NCBI RefSeq assembly: GCF_000283155.1
Contig: NW_004454159.1
Coordinates: 23,999,837-24,063,836, forward strand
Direction: 5' to 3'
DNA length: 64,000 nucleotides
DNA from: Ceratotherium simum simum
Taxonomy: Eukaryota > Chordata > Mammalia > Perissodactyla > Rhinocerotidae
Positions 36,770-48,140 of this stretch are shown piece after piece (position 1 is the stretch's first letter; each line of letters starts with the position of its first letter). The translations under genes and the position numbers were made by a program. The notes beneath the pieces were generated by a model. It made no database searches. It saw only the letters and a list, made by a program, of their open reading frames with translations, and had not been told where the DNA came from.

Positions 36770-37640
36770 AAATGGCAACGAGTCAAACACATCCATTTGC
36801 ACTTAACTGAATATTTCCTCAGGTTAAATCTCTAGAAGAGGAATAACTGAGAAAAGGCTGTGATCATACTGAACGCTTTTGACTCATAATGCCAAGTCGC
36901 CTTCTGCAAAGGTTATTCAATTTAAAATCCTGCCATCATTGCATGAGATTGTCCACTTTCCTATATGTTAACTAATTCTGCATATTATCATTCTTTTAAT
37001 CATTGCCATCCTAATTAAATAATATCTTTTTTATTTTCATTTCCATGGTTATTAGAACAGTCAAAATTTGTCACATAACGTTGGATTTAATATTTTGTGA
37101 CTTGCTTTTTGGAAACCTTTACTTTTTTCTTTAACTAGATATTTTCCATTTTTTTAGCAAAGCATAGAAATTCTTTAAATAATAATAGTGACATTGCATA
37201 ATATACAAGGACAATAACCCATTTTCAGTAACATGTGTTGGAGTACTTTTTTCCTCCTGTTGTGGATAACTTTTTAAACAAAGTTTTATCTACTAATAAT
37301 GCTATATATTTTATTTGGTTTAATTCACTAACCATATCTTTTGTCATTTCTGCCCTTGTCAAATTTTATGGGTTTTATTCAGACCAATATTAGGCAAATA
37401 TATATGTATATTTTCTTCTAGTAATTTTATAATATTATGCAATTTTACACAGAAATTTGAATGCACATTCACATAGAATTTATTTTGGTGTAAAATTTAA
37501 TCTGGAAATCTTACTTTGTTAATGTTTCCAGATGGTTAGACTATTATACGAATACCAATTATTAAGTAATCATTCATTTCGTTACTGAGGTGAAATATTA
37601 AACTTACAATTCTGTTTTGAACTGTTTATCCTGTTTGATT
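36770..37640 (-). mobile_element. Old L1 (L1MC/ME-like), antisense
   Basis: Antisense L1 phrases in order: GAAGAGGAATAACTGAGAAA, GCCAAGTCGCCTTCTGCAAA, TGCCATCATTGCATGAGATT, TTCTAGTAATTTTATAATAT, GAATTTATTTTGGTGTAAAA and TTTCCAGATGGTTAGACTAT. They correspond to the 3' part of L1 reading toward ORF2. It is highly diverged and AT-enriched. Confidence 0.75.
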
Positions 37641-37749
37641 AATAATATTATAATAATGCTAGAATTTCTGGTTTACATTTTAGAGGTTGATGATAACTTT
37701 TTCAAACTTTTATTATGTTTTTCTTGATAATATTTTTTGTTTCAGTGTT

Positions 37750-38890
37750 TTGAACTATTTAGTGAACAGTCATTTTACTAGGTACTGGGAATTAAGTAGT
37801 AAACCAGACAGATGTCCATATTGAGGCTACATTTTAGTATGGACAAAAAATCACTAAATAACTAGTTATCCAATTAATTATTTAATTGTAAACTCAACTA
37901 CTTTATGGAACAAAGAGAAGTACCAAAAGGATCTAGAAAAGGTGAACATTATAAAGCTTATCTGAGAAATAGATTCTGAAGACAAACTCTAAAGGATGAG
38001 AAGGAATTAGAAATGAAAGGAATAGTAGCAGTGAATTTTTCAAGCAAAAGTGGGTAATCATATGCAAATGTCATAAGATGATAAAAGGAGAGTGGTGTAT
38101 TTGAGGAATGTAAAGATGACGTGGTTGGCTGCAGTTGACAAACCAAAGATGCGAGTGGATCAAGTTGAGACTGGTGCACAAAGACCACATCATTCAGAAC
38201 CTTAAAGGTCATGTGAAGAATTTTATTTGTTTTTCTGAACAACAGTGACAAGCTATTGAGTGGACTTAAGCAAGAGAGAGATGTTATTGGATTGTGCTTC
38301 AATACGAAGAAAGAATCAGGAAAGAATAAATGTGGATGTGGTGGGACTAGTTACAAAGTTATTGCCATGGAGATGATGTTAGCTTAGAATAGGGTCATGA
38401 CAGTAAGGAGAGAAGAAGATATGTTAAAGAGATACTTAAGAGGGAGAATCAAAAAGGGTTCATGGGTTTAGTAGATGTAAGGAATAAGAGGGCAAAGTAT
38501 CAGGGATGCCTTTTAGGACTCTGGGAATGTGAAACAAGGTAGATGCTAGTGACATTCACTGTTAGGAGAGAGAACCAAGTTTTAGATATATTTAAATTTA
38601 CTAGTCTATAAAAATCAAAAGAATGCCATATATTTAGAACTAAGAGGTGGAATTTCAAGGAGTGATATGTATTAAGGAGTCACCAGCAAGTGGATAACCA
38701 ATTAAACTGTGTGGTGGATGAGATAACTTAAGAAAGGGTGTATTGAGAAAAAAGGGCCAAACTAAAAGCTTAAGGAATTTCAATATTTACAGATTATATA
38801 TAAAAAAGAAATTGGCAAAGAAATTTGGTTTACAATGACCAGAGACATTGGAGAAAAACTAGGAGAATGCAAGAGGAGCCAAGAGAAACC
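37750..38890 (-). mobile_element. L2 LINE, antisense, about 1.1 kb
   Basis: Antisense L2 order: TTTTACTAGGTACTGGGAAT, AACCAGACAGATGTCCATAT, GGCTACATTTTAGTATGGAC, CAGAACCTTAAAGGTCATGT, AAGAATTTTATTTGTTTTTC, TGGACTTAAGCAAGAGAGAG, TTACAAAGTTATTGCCATGG, TTAGATATATTTAAATTTAC, GATGAGATAACTTAAGAAAG and AGGGCCAAACTAAAAGC. This is one of the longer L2 remnants in the window and reaches into the RT-distal coding region, but no frame survives. Confidence 0.75.
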
Positions 38891-40992
38891 AGAACAAAAC
38901 AATAAAATATTGCTAATAGAACAAATCTGGGAAAACAAGGAGAAAGCATAATTACTGAAAATCAGAAATGTTAAGCAGGAAGTTAACCCAAAAGAAAAAA
39001 AGAAATAATTTATAGACTGTTAAGAAATAACTTTGCTTATTACCTCTGTGAAAAATAATATGAAAACCTGGAAGAAATAAGCAATTTTCTAGAAAAAATA
39101 TAATTTACCAAAACCAACTTTTAAAGAGAATAGCATTTAAAAAAATCAATTTCCATAAAAGAAATAGAAAATTTTGTCAAGCATCTGTGACCAAAAACTA
39201 CTAGTCTGAGATTATTTTCCATAGGAAATTTCTACAAAACCAAAAAGAGCAGATAATTTCAATGCTATTTAAAGTGTTACAGAGCATAAAACAAAAAGGA
39301 AAACTTCAAAGTTCCATGAAATAAGAACAACATTGGCACCAACACTTATAATAAATTGTACCAAAAGGAAAACTAGAGATAAATTTCAGATGTGATTATT
39401 GATTAAAAACATCCACATAAAATGTTATCAAACAGAATCCAGAGAAATATATTATGATTGTTGTAATCTTTATTCTTGTAATTCAAAGGTGGTTCAATAT
39501 TAGAAAACCATTATAGAAGTTCATAATATTAAAACATTTAGGGAGAAAAATCATAATCATCCCCAAAGATCCAAAAAACACATTTTACAGAACTAAATAG
39601 CTTCTTTGATAGAATATAATTAATAAGCTAGAAATAAGTGTATATTTTCTTAAAAAATGAAAAATATTTCTAATTCAGTGCAAAAGCCATCCAACCAAAA
39701 ACCCAGTATGGTTCTTTCTGAGGAAACATGAGATTCTTTTCAAGTCAAGAATAAGAAAAGGAAGTCCACTATCATTACTGTTATTTAAAAAATTTATAAC
39801 CAACATAATCAGAAAGTAGAGAAAAAATAAGAGTTATAAACTTTGAAAGTGAGACTTAAAATCATCCCTAATTGCAAATGATATGACTGGAGAATGATAT
39901 AAAGAGGAAACCCAATGTAATTCACAAATATCACTACAATCAATAAGAGAACCCAGCAAGCTAGCAGGATAAAACAACTAATACAATTAAAACAAATGTT
40001 TTCATGTATACAAACAACTGGTTAGAAGTTAAACGGAAGATAGAATTTCTAGTAGCAAGTAAAAAAAATAAATACTTAGTAATAACTGAAAACTATGAAG
40101 AAATTTTTAATATACTTCTGACAAAAGAAGACGAAGTAATAGCTGTTTTTTTTTAATCAAACTTGTTTGATAGGGAGATTTAGCATCATAAAGATATCAA
40201 TTTTCCCTAAATTAATTTTAAATTTAGTATGATCCTGATAAAAAGTCATCTATTTCTTAAAACACATTGCTGACTCAAAATCACATATGGAAAAATTTTA
40301 AAGTGAAAGACCTTAAAATATATAAAAATAAGAGCAATAGCAGTGATTAGCACTCATTAATAGTAAAAACTATTATAACCCTGATTAACTAAAACAGTGT
40401 GGTATTGGCACAGGAATACATAGTCTAACAGAACAGAATAGAAATTTCAAAAATAGATCTCAAACATATTAAAAATTAGTATTGATAAAGTTTTCTCATA
40501 CTAGTAGGGATAAAACTGCCTATTAAATAAATGGCTTTGGTACAAAAATAATGTCAGATCCATAACAGGGTAAATTACAAATGATTCAGAGAATCAAATG
40601 TAAAGAAATGAGTCCATAAAAGCTACCAGGAGAAAAAAGAAAAAAGAGCTGTTCTATAATATCAATGTGGAAAAAAATCTTTCTATGACTCAAAATTCAG
40701 AACCCATTAAAAAAAAAAAGGAAACTAACAACAACAACAATGAAAAACACCTCCACATGACAAAAATCACCATACTGAACATCAAAGAGTAAATGATAAA
40801 CTGGGAAAATTACAAGTCACATCACAGCTTATAATATATAAAGAATTCTGAAAAATTATTAATAAAAAAAGACATAAAAATGGGAAAAGGATATAAATAG
40901 AGCTTTTATGAGAAAACTAAAAACCTGCAAATGGCTCTTAAACATATAAAAATACACTATCACTCATAATAACGGAAAGGCAAATTATAGGT

Positions 40993-41000
40993 AAACAGAG
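40993..41000 (+). repeat. Left target-site duplication of the U6 pseudogene
   Basis: AAACAGAG, repeated at 41130-41137 immediately after the A-rich tail. The last G coincides with the first base of U6. Confidence 0.8.
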
Positions 41001-41112
41001 TGCTCGCTTCGACAGTACATATACCAAGAATTGAAGTGATACAGAGAAAATTAGCATAGTCTAATTTTCTATGGGCAAGAATGACATGCAAATTCATGCA
41101 GCATTCCATATT
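41000..41112 (+). pseudogene. RNU6: U6 snRNA retropseudogene
   Basis: The sequence follows the U6 spliceosomal RNA almost throughout: TGCTCGCTTCGACAGTACAT, ATACCAAGAATTGAAGTGAT, ACAGAGAAAATTAGCAT (holding the ACAGAGA box and the AGC triad), a diverged centre, then GGGCAAGAATGACATGCAAA, TTCATGCAGCATTCCATATT. The centre, where U6 has its GGCCCCTGCGCAAGG segment, is altered and carries a short insertion. Instead of a T4 pol III terminator the RNA end is followed by an A-rich tail AAAACAAACAAATAAAC. The 8-bp repeat AAACAGAG flanks the unit (40993-41000 and 41130-41137). The tail and duplication show L1-mediated retrotransposition. There is no upstream proximal sequence element or TATA box in the inserted unit, so a functional snRNA gene is very unlikely. 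Confidence 0.95.
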
Positions 41113-41815
41113 AAAACAAACAAATAAACAAACAGAGACACATTTCTAAGCATCAACCTGACAAAAGTTCAAGAATTTTATAAAGCAATCATTGGCAAGT
41201 CTATGAGGAGTAGAATTCTCGTTCATTGCTAGTCAAAGTGCAAACTGGTGCAATCTCTATGGAGGGCAATTTTGAAGTATCTATCAAAAATTATAAGGCA
41301 TATACCCTTATATGTAAGCAACCAATTCTACTTCTAGGAATATATCTTACATATATGTTCTTATACATAGAAAATGGTGTATGTACAAGGTTATTCATTG
41401 TGGTATAGCTTGTAACAGCGAAGTTTAGAAACAAACTATCTGTCAATTAGGGACTCTAAATATATTCTAATATATCCACAAAACGGAATACCATACACTA
41501 TGCATGTTGATCTGGAAAGACCTTCAAGATACATCTTTTAAGTAAAAAACACAAATGTAGAAGAGTGTGTATAATACGGTACCATTGGTGTAAAACATAG
41601 GGAAATAATTCATTCATATTTGCTTTTATATACATAAAAACCTGTCTGGAAAGACCTGCAAGAATCTAACACAGTAATACATGTTTAAGGGTATACTGCG
41701 AACTGGACAAATAAGAAACAGGGTAGAGAGGAGACTGCATTGTATAATTTTTTATACTCTTTGATGTTTGAAACTTGTGAATTTTATTTAAAAAGTAAAA
41801 CATTTAAAAAAGACT

Positions 41816-42204
41816 GCTCGGGGATGAAGAGAAAAAAATTTCCTTGTGCTGGGTGAGAACATTCTTTAACCTGATTGGTAACAGTCATTACAGTCACTAA
41901 AGATGCTGATGGACAATAGCTTGTGTACCAAAGGAAGTTTACGATTCTACAGAGGTTCTGATCTTTCTAAGACTGATGGATCTGCTACTGTGTACTTATC
42001 AAGAAAATATTTCAAAGGCTTGATAAGAATGGCTCTTACTTGACCATAACGTTACTCATTACAGCTGAAGTTAACAATAGGTTCATTATTCAACATGTCT
42101 TCTTAAAAATTACAGAGAACGGTATTGCAGTGCATGCATCCGCTTAGTTGAGGACTGTGTATAAAGCACACTGTTGCATTATAAAGCCAATTCAATGGTG
42201 GGCT
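41816..42204. other. Nothing assigned
   Basis: Balanced, apparently single-copy sequence without a gene. Confidence 0.45.
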
Positions 42205-42770
42205 CTTCTTTCAAGGAGCTTACATTCTTCAAGGGCAAATAAGCCATGTATATAAATACATATGACTGCAAATTATATATGAGGTGCAAAAGGTTATGAA
42301 AGAGAGAGAGTGCCGTGGGTTTTAGAGGAGCCAGAGATGACCTCTAGCTGGAAAACAAAAAGGGAAGATCAAGGGACAGCTAACATTTAAGTGAAATAAG
42401 AAGGCCAACAGGATCTGTGACCAAACAGCATTTCAGATGGGGAATATAACATGAAGACAGCAGGAGAAAGAGGACAGGGAGAGGGAAGAACAAATAGTTC
42501 AATACGGCTTAAGAATACGGTATTTGAAAAGGAGAATCATTGAGCCCAGATTATAGGGCTATGAATTGAAGGCTAAAGAGTTTAGATTTTACTTCATGAA
42601 ACTGGGAAGGTTCTGGAAATTCAGGAGAGTAGGAATAACAGCATCCAAATAGCCCCTTAGTAAGCTTGACCTGGCAACAAGTTTGTAGGATGGGTTGGAG
42701 GAAAAGGTTGATCATGGGGAAAGAATAACAAGTAAGATGCTATTGGAAAGTCCATGTGAGACATAATTAG
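42205..42770 (-). mobile_element. L2 LINE fragment, antisense
   Basis: Antisense L2 order: TTCAAGGAGCTTACATTCTT, ATATGAGGTGCAAAAGGTTA, ACAGCTAACATTTAAGTGAA, ATTATAGGGCTATGAATTGA, GAGTTTAGATTTTACTTCAT, GAGAGTAGGAATAACAGCAT and AATAGCCCCTTAGTAAGC. It corresponds to the same region as the L2 at 37.75-38.89 kb, in the same orientation. Confidence 0.7.
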
Positions 42771-42839
42771 AATCATGACATGGAGAATGCAAGGGAACAG
42801 ATGAGTGGCATCATGTGGAGCGGTGAGGAAGTAACAGGG

Positions 42840-43365
42840 AATCAATAAATATCTGTTATATGAATGGATGATTAAACGGATGAATAAATGAATGAAACCA
42901 GACAGAAGGAAGCAAGAAATAAGGAATTAATTTTTTTTCCTATTCCTCACTCAAGTATTAGTGAAGCCTGCATCCAGTTCTCTCTTCAGAGTCTCTTCTC
43001 TCTGCCTGACACCCTCAGGGGAAAGGCAGAACCAACAGCCTGTTACTGGACGGGGAAGGGAAAATTTGGCTTTCCTGTTAAGCTTCTGCTCTCCTCTCCC
43101 CGGTAGTTTCTCTGATCAATGAGGCAAGGCTGGAGTGCGATGCAGAAGGGCTGCGGCTTCACAGGTGTGCATACAGTGGATTCTCAGTTACCTCAGAAGG
43201 GATTTGACCTAGTTACTTTTCTTGTAGCCACAGACTACTCCTGCCTGGATACATATGTTAGACCAAATCAGGAAATGGGGGCGAGGATAAAGGACACTGA
43301 TTTCTCTGTGACGACAGGTTTTAATCTTGGATGTTCTTCACATATGAATGGGAAAACAGACATCT
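42840..43365. other. Nothing assigned
   Basis: Starts with a short (GAAT)-type run (about 42845-42897). Beyond it a GC-richer stretch has 72- and 82-codon plus-strand frames without domains. Confidence 0.45.
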
Positions 43366-43556
43366 GAGGAAGGAGGAGAGGAAAGAAACATGTGAGGAAG
43401 GAGGAGAGGAAAGAAAGATGTAAGGAAGGAAGCAAGGGAATGAGGAAGGAACAGAGAGAAAGAGGAAGGAAAGAAGAAAAAAAAGAGGGAAAGAAGGAAT
43501 GAGGGAAAGGAAAGAGGGAGGAAGAAATGAATAAAAAGAAGGAAAGAAGGAAGGAA
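43366..43556. repeat. Purine (GGAA/GAAA)n tract with a two-copy 26-28 bp unit
   Basis: About 190 bases of almost pure G and A on the plus strand. The left end is a two-copy tandem unit (43367-43392 and 43393-43420), each starting TGAGGAAGGAGGAG and ending in A(C/G)ATG. The rest is irregular GGAA, GAAA and GAGG text. Confidence 0.95.
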
Positions 43557-46500
43557 AAACTAATTGTTTTTAAAACTTCTCTGATGGAAGATTTATAGAC
43601 ATTTAACCCTAATGATCAAATGAAGTAAGTACAGTAATTTTTAATTTTCTAGATGAACCACCTGGATTATTATTATTATTGTTATATCTCAAGCCTTCTT
43701 ATAAAGTCAGTCCTTCGGGCAGCAGGTCACTGTGTAATAAAATTACTTATAACAAGGGAATGTAGTTATCACGAGAACACTGTTTTGGACAAGACTACTG
43801 GACTGATAATACAATTTACACTTCCTTCTTAATTCAACTGATACTGCTATGAGGGGCTGCACTTCAGCAGTCATTGTCAGATCCAGTTTCTATGGAAATT
43901 CTAGGTTGCTGCCATTGGATAAAGTCAATGATGCCATGGAAACAACATCCTTGATAATGGTAAGTTTCTTCTTTGGAGGGATGACTTGCTTTTTTCCCAG
44001 AAATGTGACAACTTAAAAATTCCTCCATAGATACAGACAGTATAAACTATCTACACTACAGTTCTTCTCAAAATTACTATAAAGAAGGGAATTATATACC
44101 TAAATAATAATTTTTCAATTAAAGGAGGAAGAGAAAGAAAAATAACATAATAATCAATATGAAGCACAGACTGTTTTAATTTAAACTTAGCCATTAAAGC
44201 CACACCTAATGTATAGATATGTTCCTTGTGTGGACTTTCCTCCCTTAAGTATATGACATGTCCTAGTCGGGCGGAGAAACCCTCTCTCCCTCTCTATACT
44301 CTTCCACATCTATCTACCACTCCACCCTAAAGTCCAGATTCCACGGTGTTAAGAATCACAGCTGCCTGCAGACATCTTAGCCCTCAGCGCGCAACTGGCC
44401 ACTGCTTGGAGTAGTTACCAGCAGACGGAAACTATGTACAGTGAAGGATGGATTGGGAAGAGGTATTTCCTTATTAAAATATTTGTTGTGTAACTTCAAC
44501 TAATACATGTCACATACTGAATAAATGATATTTTCATTCTAAACAAATATTTTGAATTATTTCACAAATAATTATCTATTTTTATAACCATGGTTAACAT
44601 GTAAACTGGATCAGCTCTTAAATATTTGAAAGTTGATACATGATGATACAAAGAATCCTGGGGTATTCATAGCAAATGTCTGGCAGATGTACTGGTCTAT
44701 AAATGCCCTCAATCAAAGGAGGAGGAAGAAGGAGCCAAGCGGATTGGATGCAGTGGGCAGCAGGCAAGTGGAGTCCTATGTCTTCCTCCAGGTCTCCTGC
44801 TGTTCCCCGGTGTCTCCGTTTTTCTTGCTAGGAGAGGTTTTTGTGGCAATCTGGTACTAATAGGAGAGGCTAGGACACATCTTTTAGAACACTGCATGGC
44901 TAAACACTGCTTTAACCTAGATGATAAATTCACTTGTTTTTTTTTTTTTTGTCGGTAGAGGGGAGTGTTAATGGATATCATGGAAAAGCTAAAGCCCTTC
45001 AAGCCATCCCTTAGTGCAGCTACATTTCATAAGGTGGATCTTAGCTGGATTTTGATCTGATTTATAAAAATTAAAAATAAAGTGTAAATTATTTAGCTTT
45101 CCTCAGATATAATGCAAGGGAAAAATGAGATGAGTTAAATAAACTAATCTCTCGTGAACATAACAAGACTTTTTACGTTTCATTATTGGGTCCAGTAGAG
45201 CTCTTAGCATGCTTCAGCTTGTGTGGCTATCTTGGTGCCTGCCTGTCCTAAGAACTCTACTCCTGTTAGATGAGTTTCTTATTCCATTTTCCAATGTGAA
45301 GAATCTCAAGGGGGTAGAATTCCTTTGGGCAATTCATCAAGGGGTGGCTATCTCTTCTGTGTCTTAAGTATTTGGATGGGAGAGTGCTACCCAAAGGTGA
45401 ATGTGCCATCCTGCCGTGGGCGAGTGAGCTGTTCCACTCCAGGCAGGGGTTAATAATAAAGACCGGGTTATCACAGTCGAGGCAGGTTGTAGGACTCAGA
45501 TGGACTAAGTAAAGTTATAAATCAATGAGGCTATTTGGATGCAAACCCTGAGAATCAGTAATCCCTGAACTTTTCCATCAAGTACTCTAGCTGTTGTTCA
45601 GAGGAAAATTGGTCTTAACTAACATTTATTTTGCTTCAGAACTCTTTTGTTGGCTCTGTTCTTTTGGAGTTTTGCACAACTTGGAGTTTTATTATAAAGA
45701 CCTTTCTCAATTTTTGTCAGAAGATTAAACTATATTTGTTACTTGACAGAGTAGCATATGTGCCTGTGACTTTTGGTGATGCCAGGGTAGAGATAAAGTT
45801 TTGTGTTTCCTCCAGCTCCCCTCATTGTGCCTGACCTACCATATGCACATATATCTTCTTTGGATTTCTTCTGTCTCCAAAGGGCATAAACAGCATGAAG
45901 AGACCAGTTAAAAGATCCTTCTCAATCCCTATCTGAGAAAGGGACAAATATGAGTGAACAACAAGACCAGGAAATAATCCACCTCCAACTGCTGCCCAGA
46001 ATTTAAACCATAATATCTTGAGATGCTGCTTCATCAAAGCTGCATTGGCCTCGACATGCGAGCCTCCCTGGGCAGTAGTCCTCCGTGGATAAAAAGGCTA
46101 ATCACGCTGCACTTTTGGAAAGAAAATGGGAGTGCTATGTAGTGCCAGTCCATGTATCATCAATATTTTCAGGACAAGTGAAATGTCAAGGCTAAAATAC
46201 CCTCCAGCTATCTATAAAATAATGTAAGCCAGATACACAGTCATAGCAGAGTTTTGAAGTATTATTCAATTGGTTTACCCCATCAGGAAAAACCAAAAAA
46301 TATATTTTTCTGCTCCACATTTATGAAGAAGGGTACTGAATTAAAAGTAAAATTATGGCAACAGTCCGGTGTCCTGTCAAATTTAATCTATGTGCAATAG
46401 TACAACCTATCCCACAAAAATGCATTGCACTGAAATTGGAAGGCTACGTCAGTATGATATTTGATTTTCCTCCTTTAACACTGTTATTTTGCTTTGTATA

Positions 46501-47762
46501 CTTGCATTATTGAAACAAGAGACAGTGTTTAATATGTTCGGCTATTGCTAATCTTGTAAGTTAACTCTTCAGTTCACAAAATGGAGAGCTACTGCAGATT
46601 AAAGATATTTTATTTCAAATTTTCCTATTTTATGAACTTCAAAAATATTTACATTCATGTGTCGTATATAAAATTATGGAAATACAGAGGCATATGTATA
46701 TATGGGGTAAACTGCCCTTGACAAATTAATTGAACCCCACATGTTAATAGTTATGGTTTTAACAGGTGGTAGAATTATGAATACTATTTCCTCCTCTTTA
46801 CCTGAGTCATGTTTAACATCATTACATTTATTTTATTTTTGTTATTTTAATCATAGATGAATACACAGATTTATTGCTGCCAATATATATTTTGAACAGT
46901 GGTAATGCTTCATAATTTGAAGTTATTTATTTTTTCAGTCAACATTTAATTAATATGGCTACTTGATATCAGCTACTTGTGTAGGTTTAGAGAACACATT
47001 GAGAAAAAAGACATACTTTCTACCTCCATTGAAATCCTAATCTATTAAGATTAGCATAAGATTTTTTTAATGAAGGCTTTTTATAAAGGCTGTCTTATAG
47101 TTTTAAAAATCTCACTTACAACCATCAGAAATTAGCACCAAAGATTTAACATATCTCTGAAGAAGTTTTCTGTATATATACTCACTTATTTAAACAGAGG
47201 ATACAAAGAGCTCAATCTTTATACCAATTATGGAAAAAAATCCTAAAAAGATGTTCACAACATATCAACAATGTTCATATAACCTCTACATTTACCAATC
47301 TAGCATTAAAAGGACAAAATCTTAATAACCTAGACAACTTATTTATTACTTCTACTTTCAAAGATACCATCTTAATAAATTTCAGTTAATAGAGCAAGCT
47401 TTCAATTTTACGAATTACAGGAGAAGAGAAGGCAGATGGTGGGGATAGTTTCCTCTCCTTCCTTGTTTTTCTTACCCACTGTAAGATCACTACCCACCAT
47501 TCATGATCTGGCGCTAGAACACAGGACCTTGACTTAGAAAGTACTTATGAATATTATTACAAAACAAAACCAGATCTTATCAAATTTAGACCTCTGAGAA
47601 TAATCAACGACTATATTGCTATGTGAAAAAAATATATAGACCTGGATGTCAGGAGATAATCATATAAATTAAAGTACTCAGATAAATTCACAAGGTTCAT
47701 TTGCTTCTTCCACATTAAGGTGAAGCTCTCCTCATTCCAGAAGTGATGGCTTCTCCAATTAC
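43557..47762. other. About 4.2 kb without a gene; possible regulatory site near 43.9 kb
   Basis: Mostly AT-rich, apparently single-copy DNA with an (ATT)n run at 43666-43681 and a 12-base T-run at about 44939-44951. 44230-44440 and 45180-45480 are more balanced in composition. Frames reach 97 codons (44709-45002 minus) without domains. 46430-46560 is a repeat-free block that could be conserved. Confidence 0.45.
43912..43965 (+). promoter_or_regulatory. Candidate RFX X-box with inverted CCAAT box and adjacent splice-donor consensus
   Basis: GATGCCATGGAAAC (43930-43943) matches 12 of 14 positions of the RFX palindrome GTTGCCATGGCAAC. An inverted CCAAT box, CCATTGG (43912-43918), lies 11 bases upstream, and a perfect donor-like GTAAGT (43960-43965) follows 16 bases downstream. 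An ATG (43935) lies in the X-box. Such an arrangement could mark a small promoter with a first exon, or be coincidence in AT-rich DNA. No CpG island or TATA box accompanies it. Confidence 0.25.
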
Positions 47763-47775
47763 AAAATAGAAACTG

Positions 47776-48026
47776 GAGCCAGCCCTGACAGCCTAGTCGT
47801 TAAAGTGTGGTGTTCTCACTGCTTCGGCGGCCCAGGGTTCATTTCCCCAGTCACGGAACCACACCACTCCTGTGTCAGTTGCCGTGCTGTGACGGTGGCT
47901 CACATAGAAGAACTACAAGGACCTACAACTAGGACATACAACCACGCACTGGGGCTTTGGGGAGGGGAAAAAAAGCAAGACTGGCAATAGATGTTAGCTC
48001 AGGGTGAATCTTTCCCTGGGGGAAAA
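47776..48026 (+). mobile_element. ERE SINE, sense, perfect 13-bp target duplication
   Basis: The head GAGCCAGCCCTGACAGCCTA, AGTCGTTAAAGTGTGGTGTT, the middle GAAGAACTACAAGGACCTAC with ACAACTAGGACATACAACCA, CACTGGGGCTTTGGGGAGGG and the tail phrase GATGTTAGCTCAGGGTGAAT are all present. AAAATAGAAACTG is perfect at 47763-47775 and 48027-48039. The head is diverged from the GGCCGGCCC form, like the copy at 7.9 kb, although the duplication is intact. Confidence 0.97.
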
Positions 48027-48044
48027 AAAATAGAAACTGTTCAG

Positions 48045-48140
48045 TTAGAAGGAACCTTAGAGATAATTTTATCCAACGCACACTTGCCTGTGTTGTAATG
48101 AGAAAACTGAAATCCAGAGAGATTAATCTCAGAGCTGGCA
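48045..48140 (-). mobile_element. MIR-like SINE fragment, antisense
   Basis: GAACCTTAGAGATAATTTTA, TCCAACGCACACTTGC and GAGAAAACTGAAATCCAGAG follow the antisense MIR-type text TTAGAGGTCATCTAGTCCAA…GAGGAAACTGAGGCCCAGAG. It lies directly beside the ERE, which may have inserted into its edge. Confidence 0.5.

Larger units (their letters stand above)
38900..41815 (+). mobile_element. Old L1 (L1MC/ME-like), sense, about 2.9 kb, interrupted by a U6 pseudogene
   Basis: Decayed ORF2 and 3'UTR text in order: CAAAGGTGGTTCAATATTAG, AATCATAATCATCCCCAAAG, ACCAACATAATCAGAAAGTA, ACTAAAACAGTGTGGTATTG, GCACAGGAATACATAGTCTA, ACAGAACAGAATAGAAAT, CATGACAAAAATCACCATAC, AATTCTACTTCTAGGAATAT, ACAAGGTTATTCATTGTGGT, ATAATACGGTACCATTGGTG and a terminal T/A-rich segment ending TAAAACATTTAAAAAAG. 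The endonuclease end is missing. The sequence is full of stops and frameshifts. A U6 retropseudogene splits it at 41000-41129, with L1 text resuming at about 41138. Confidence 0.88.
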
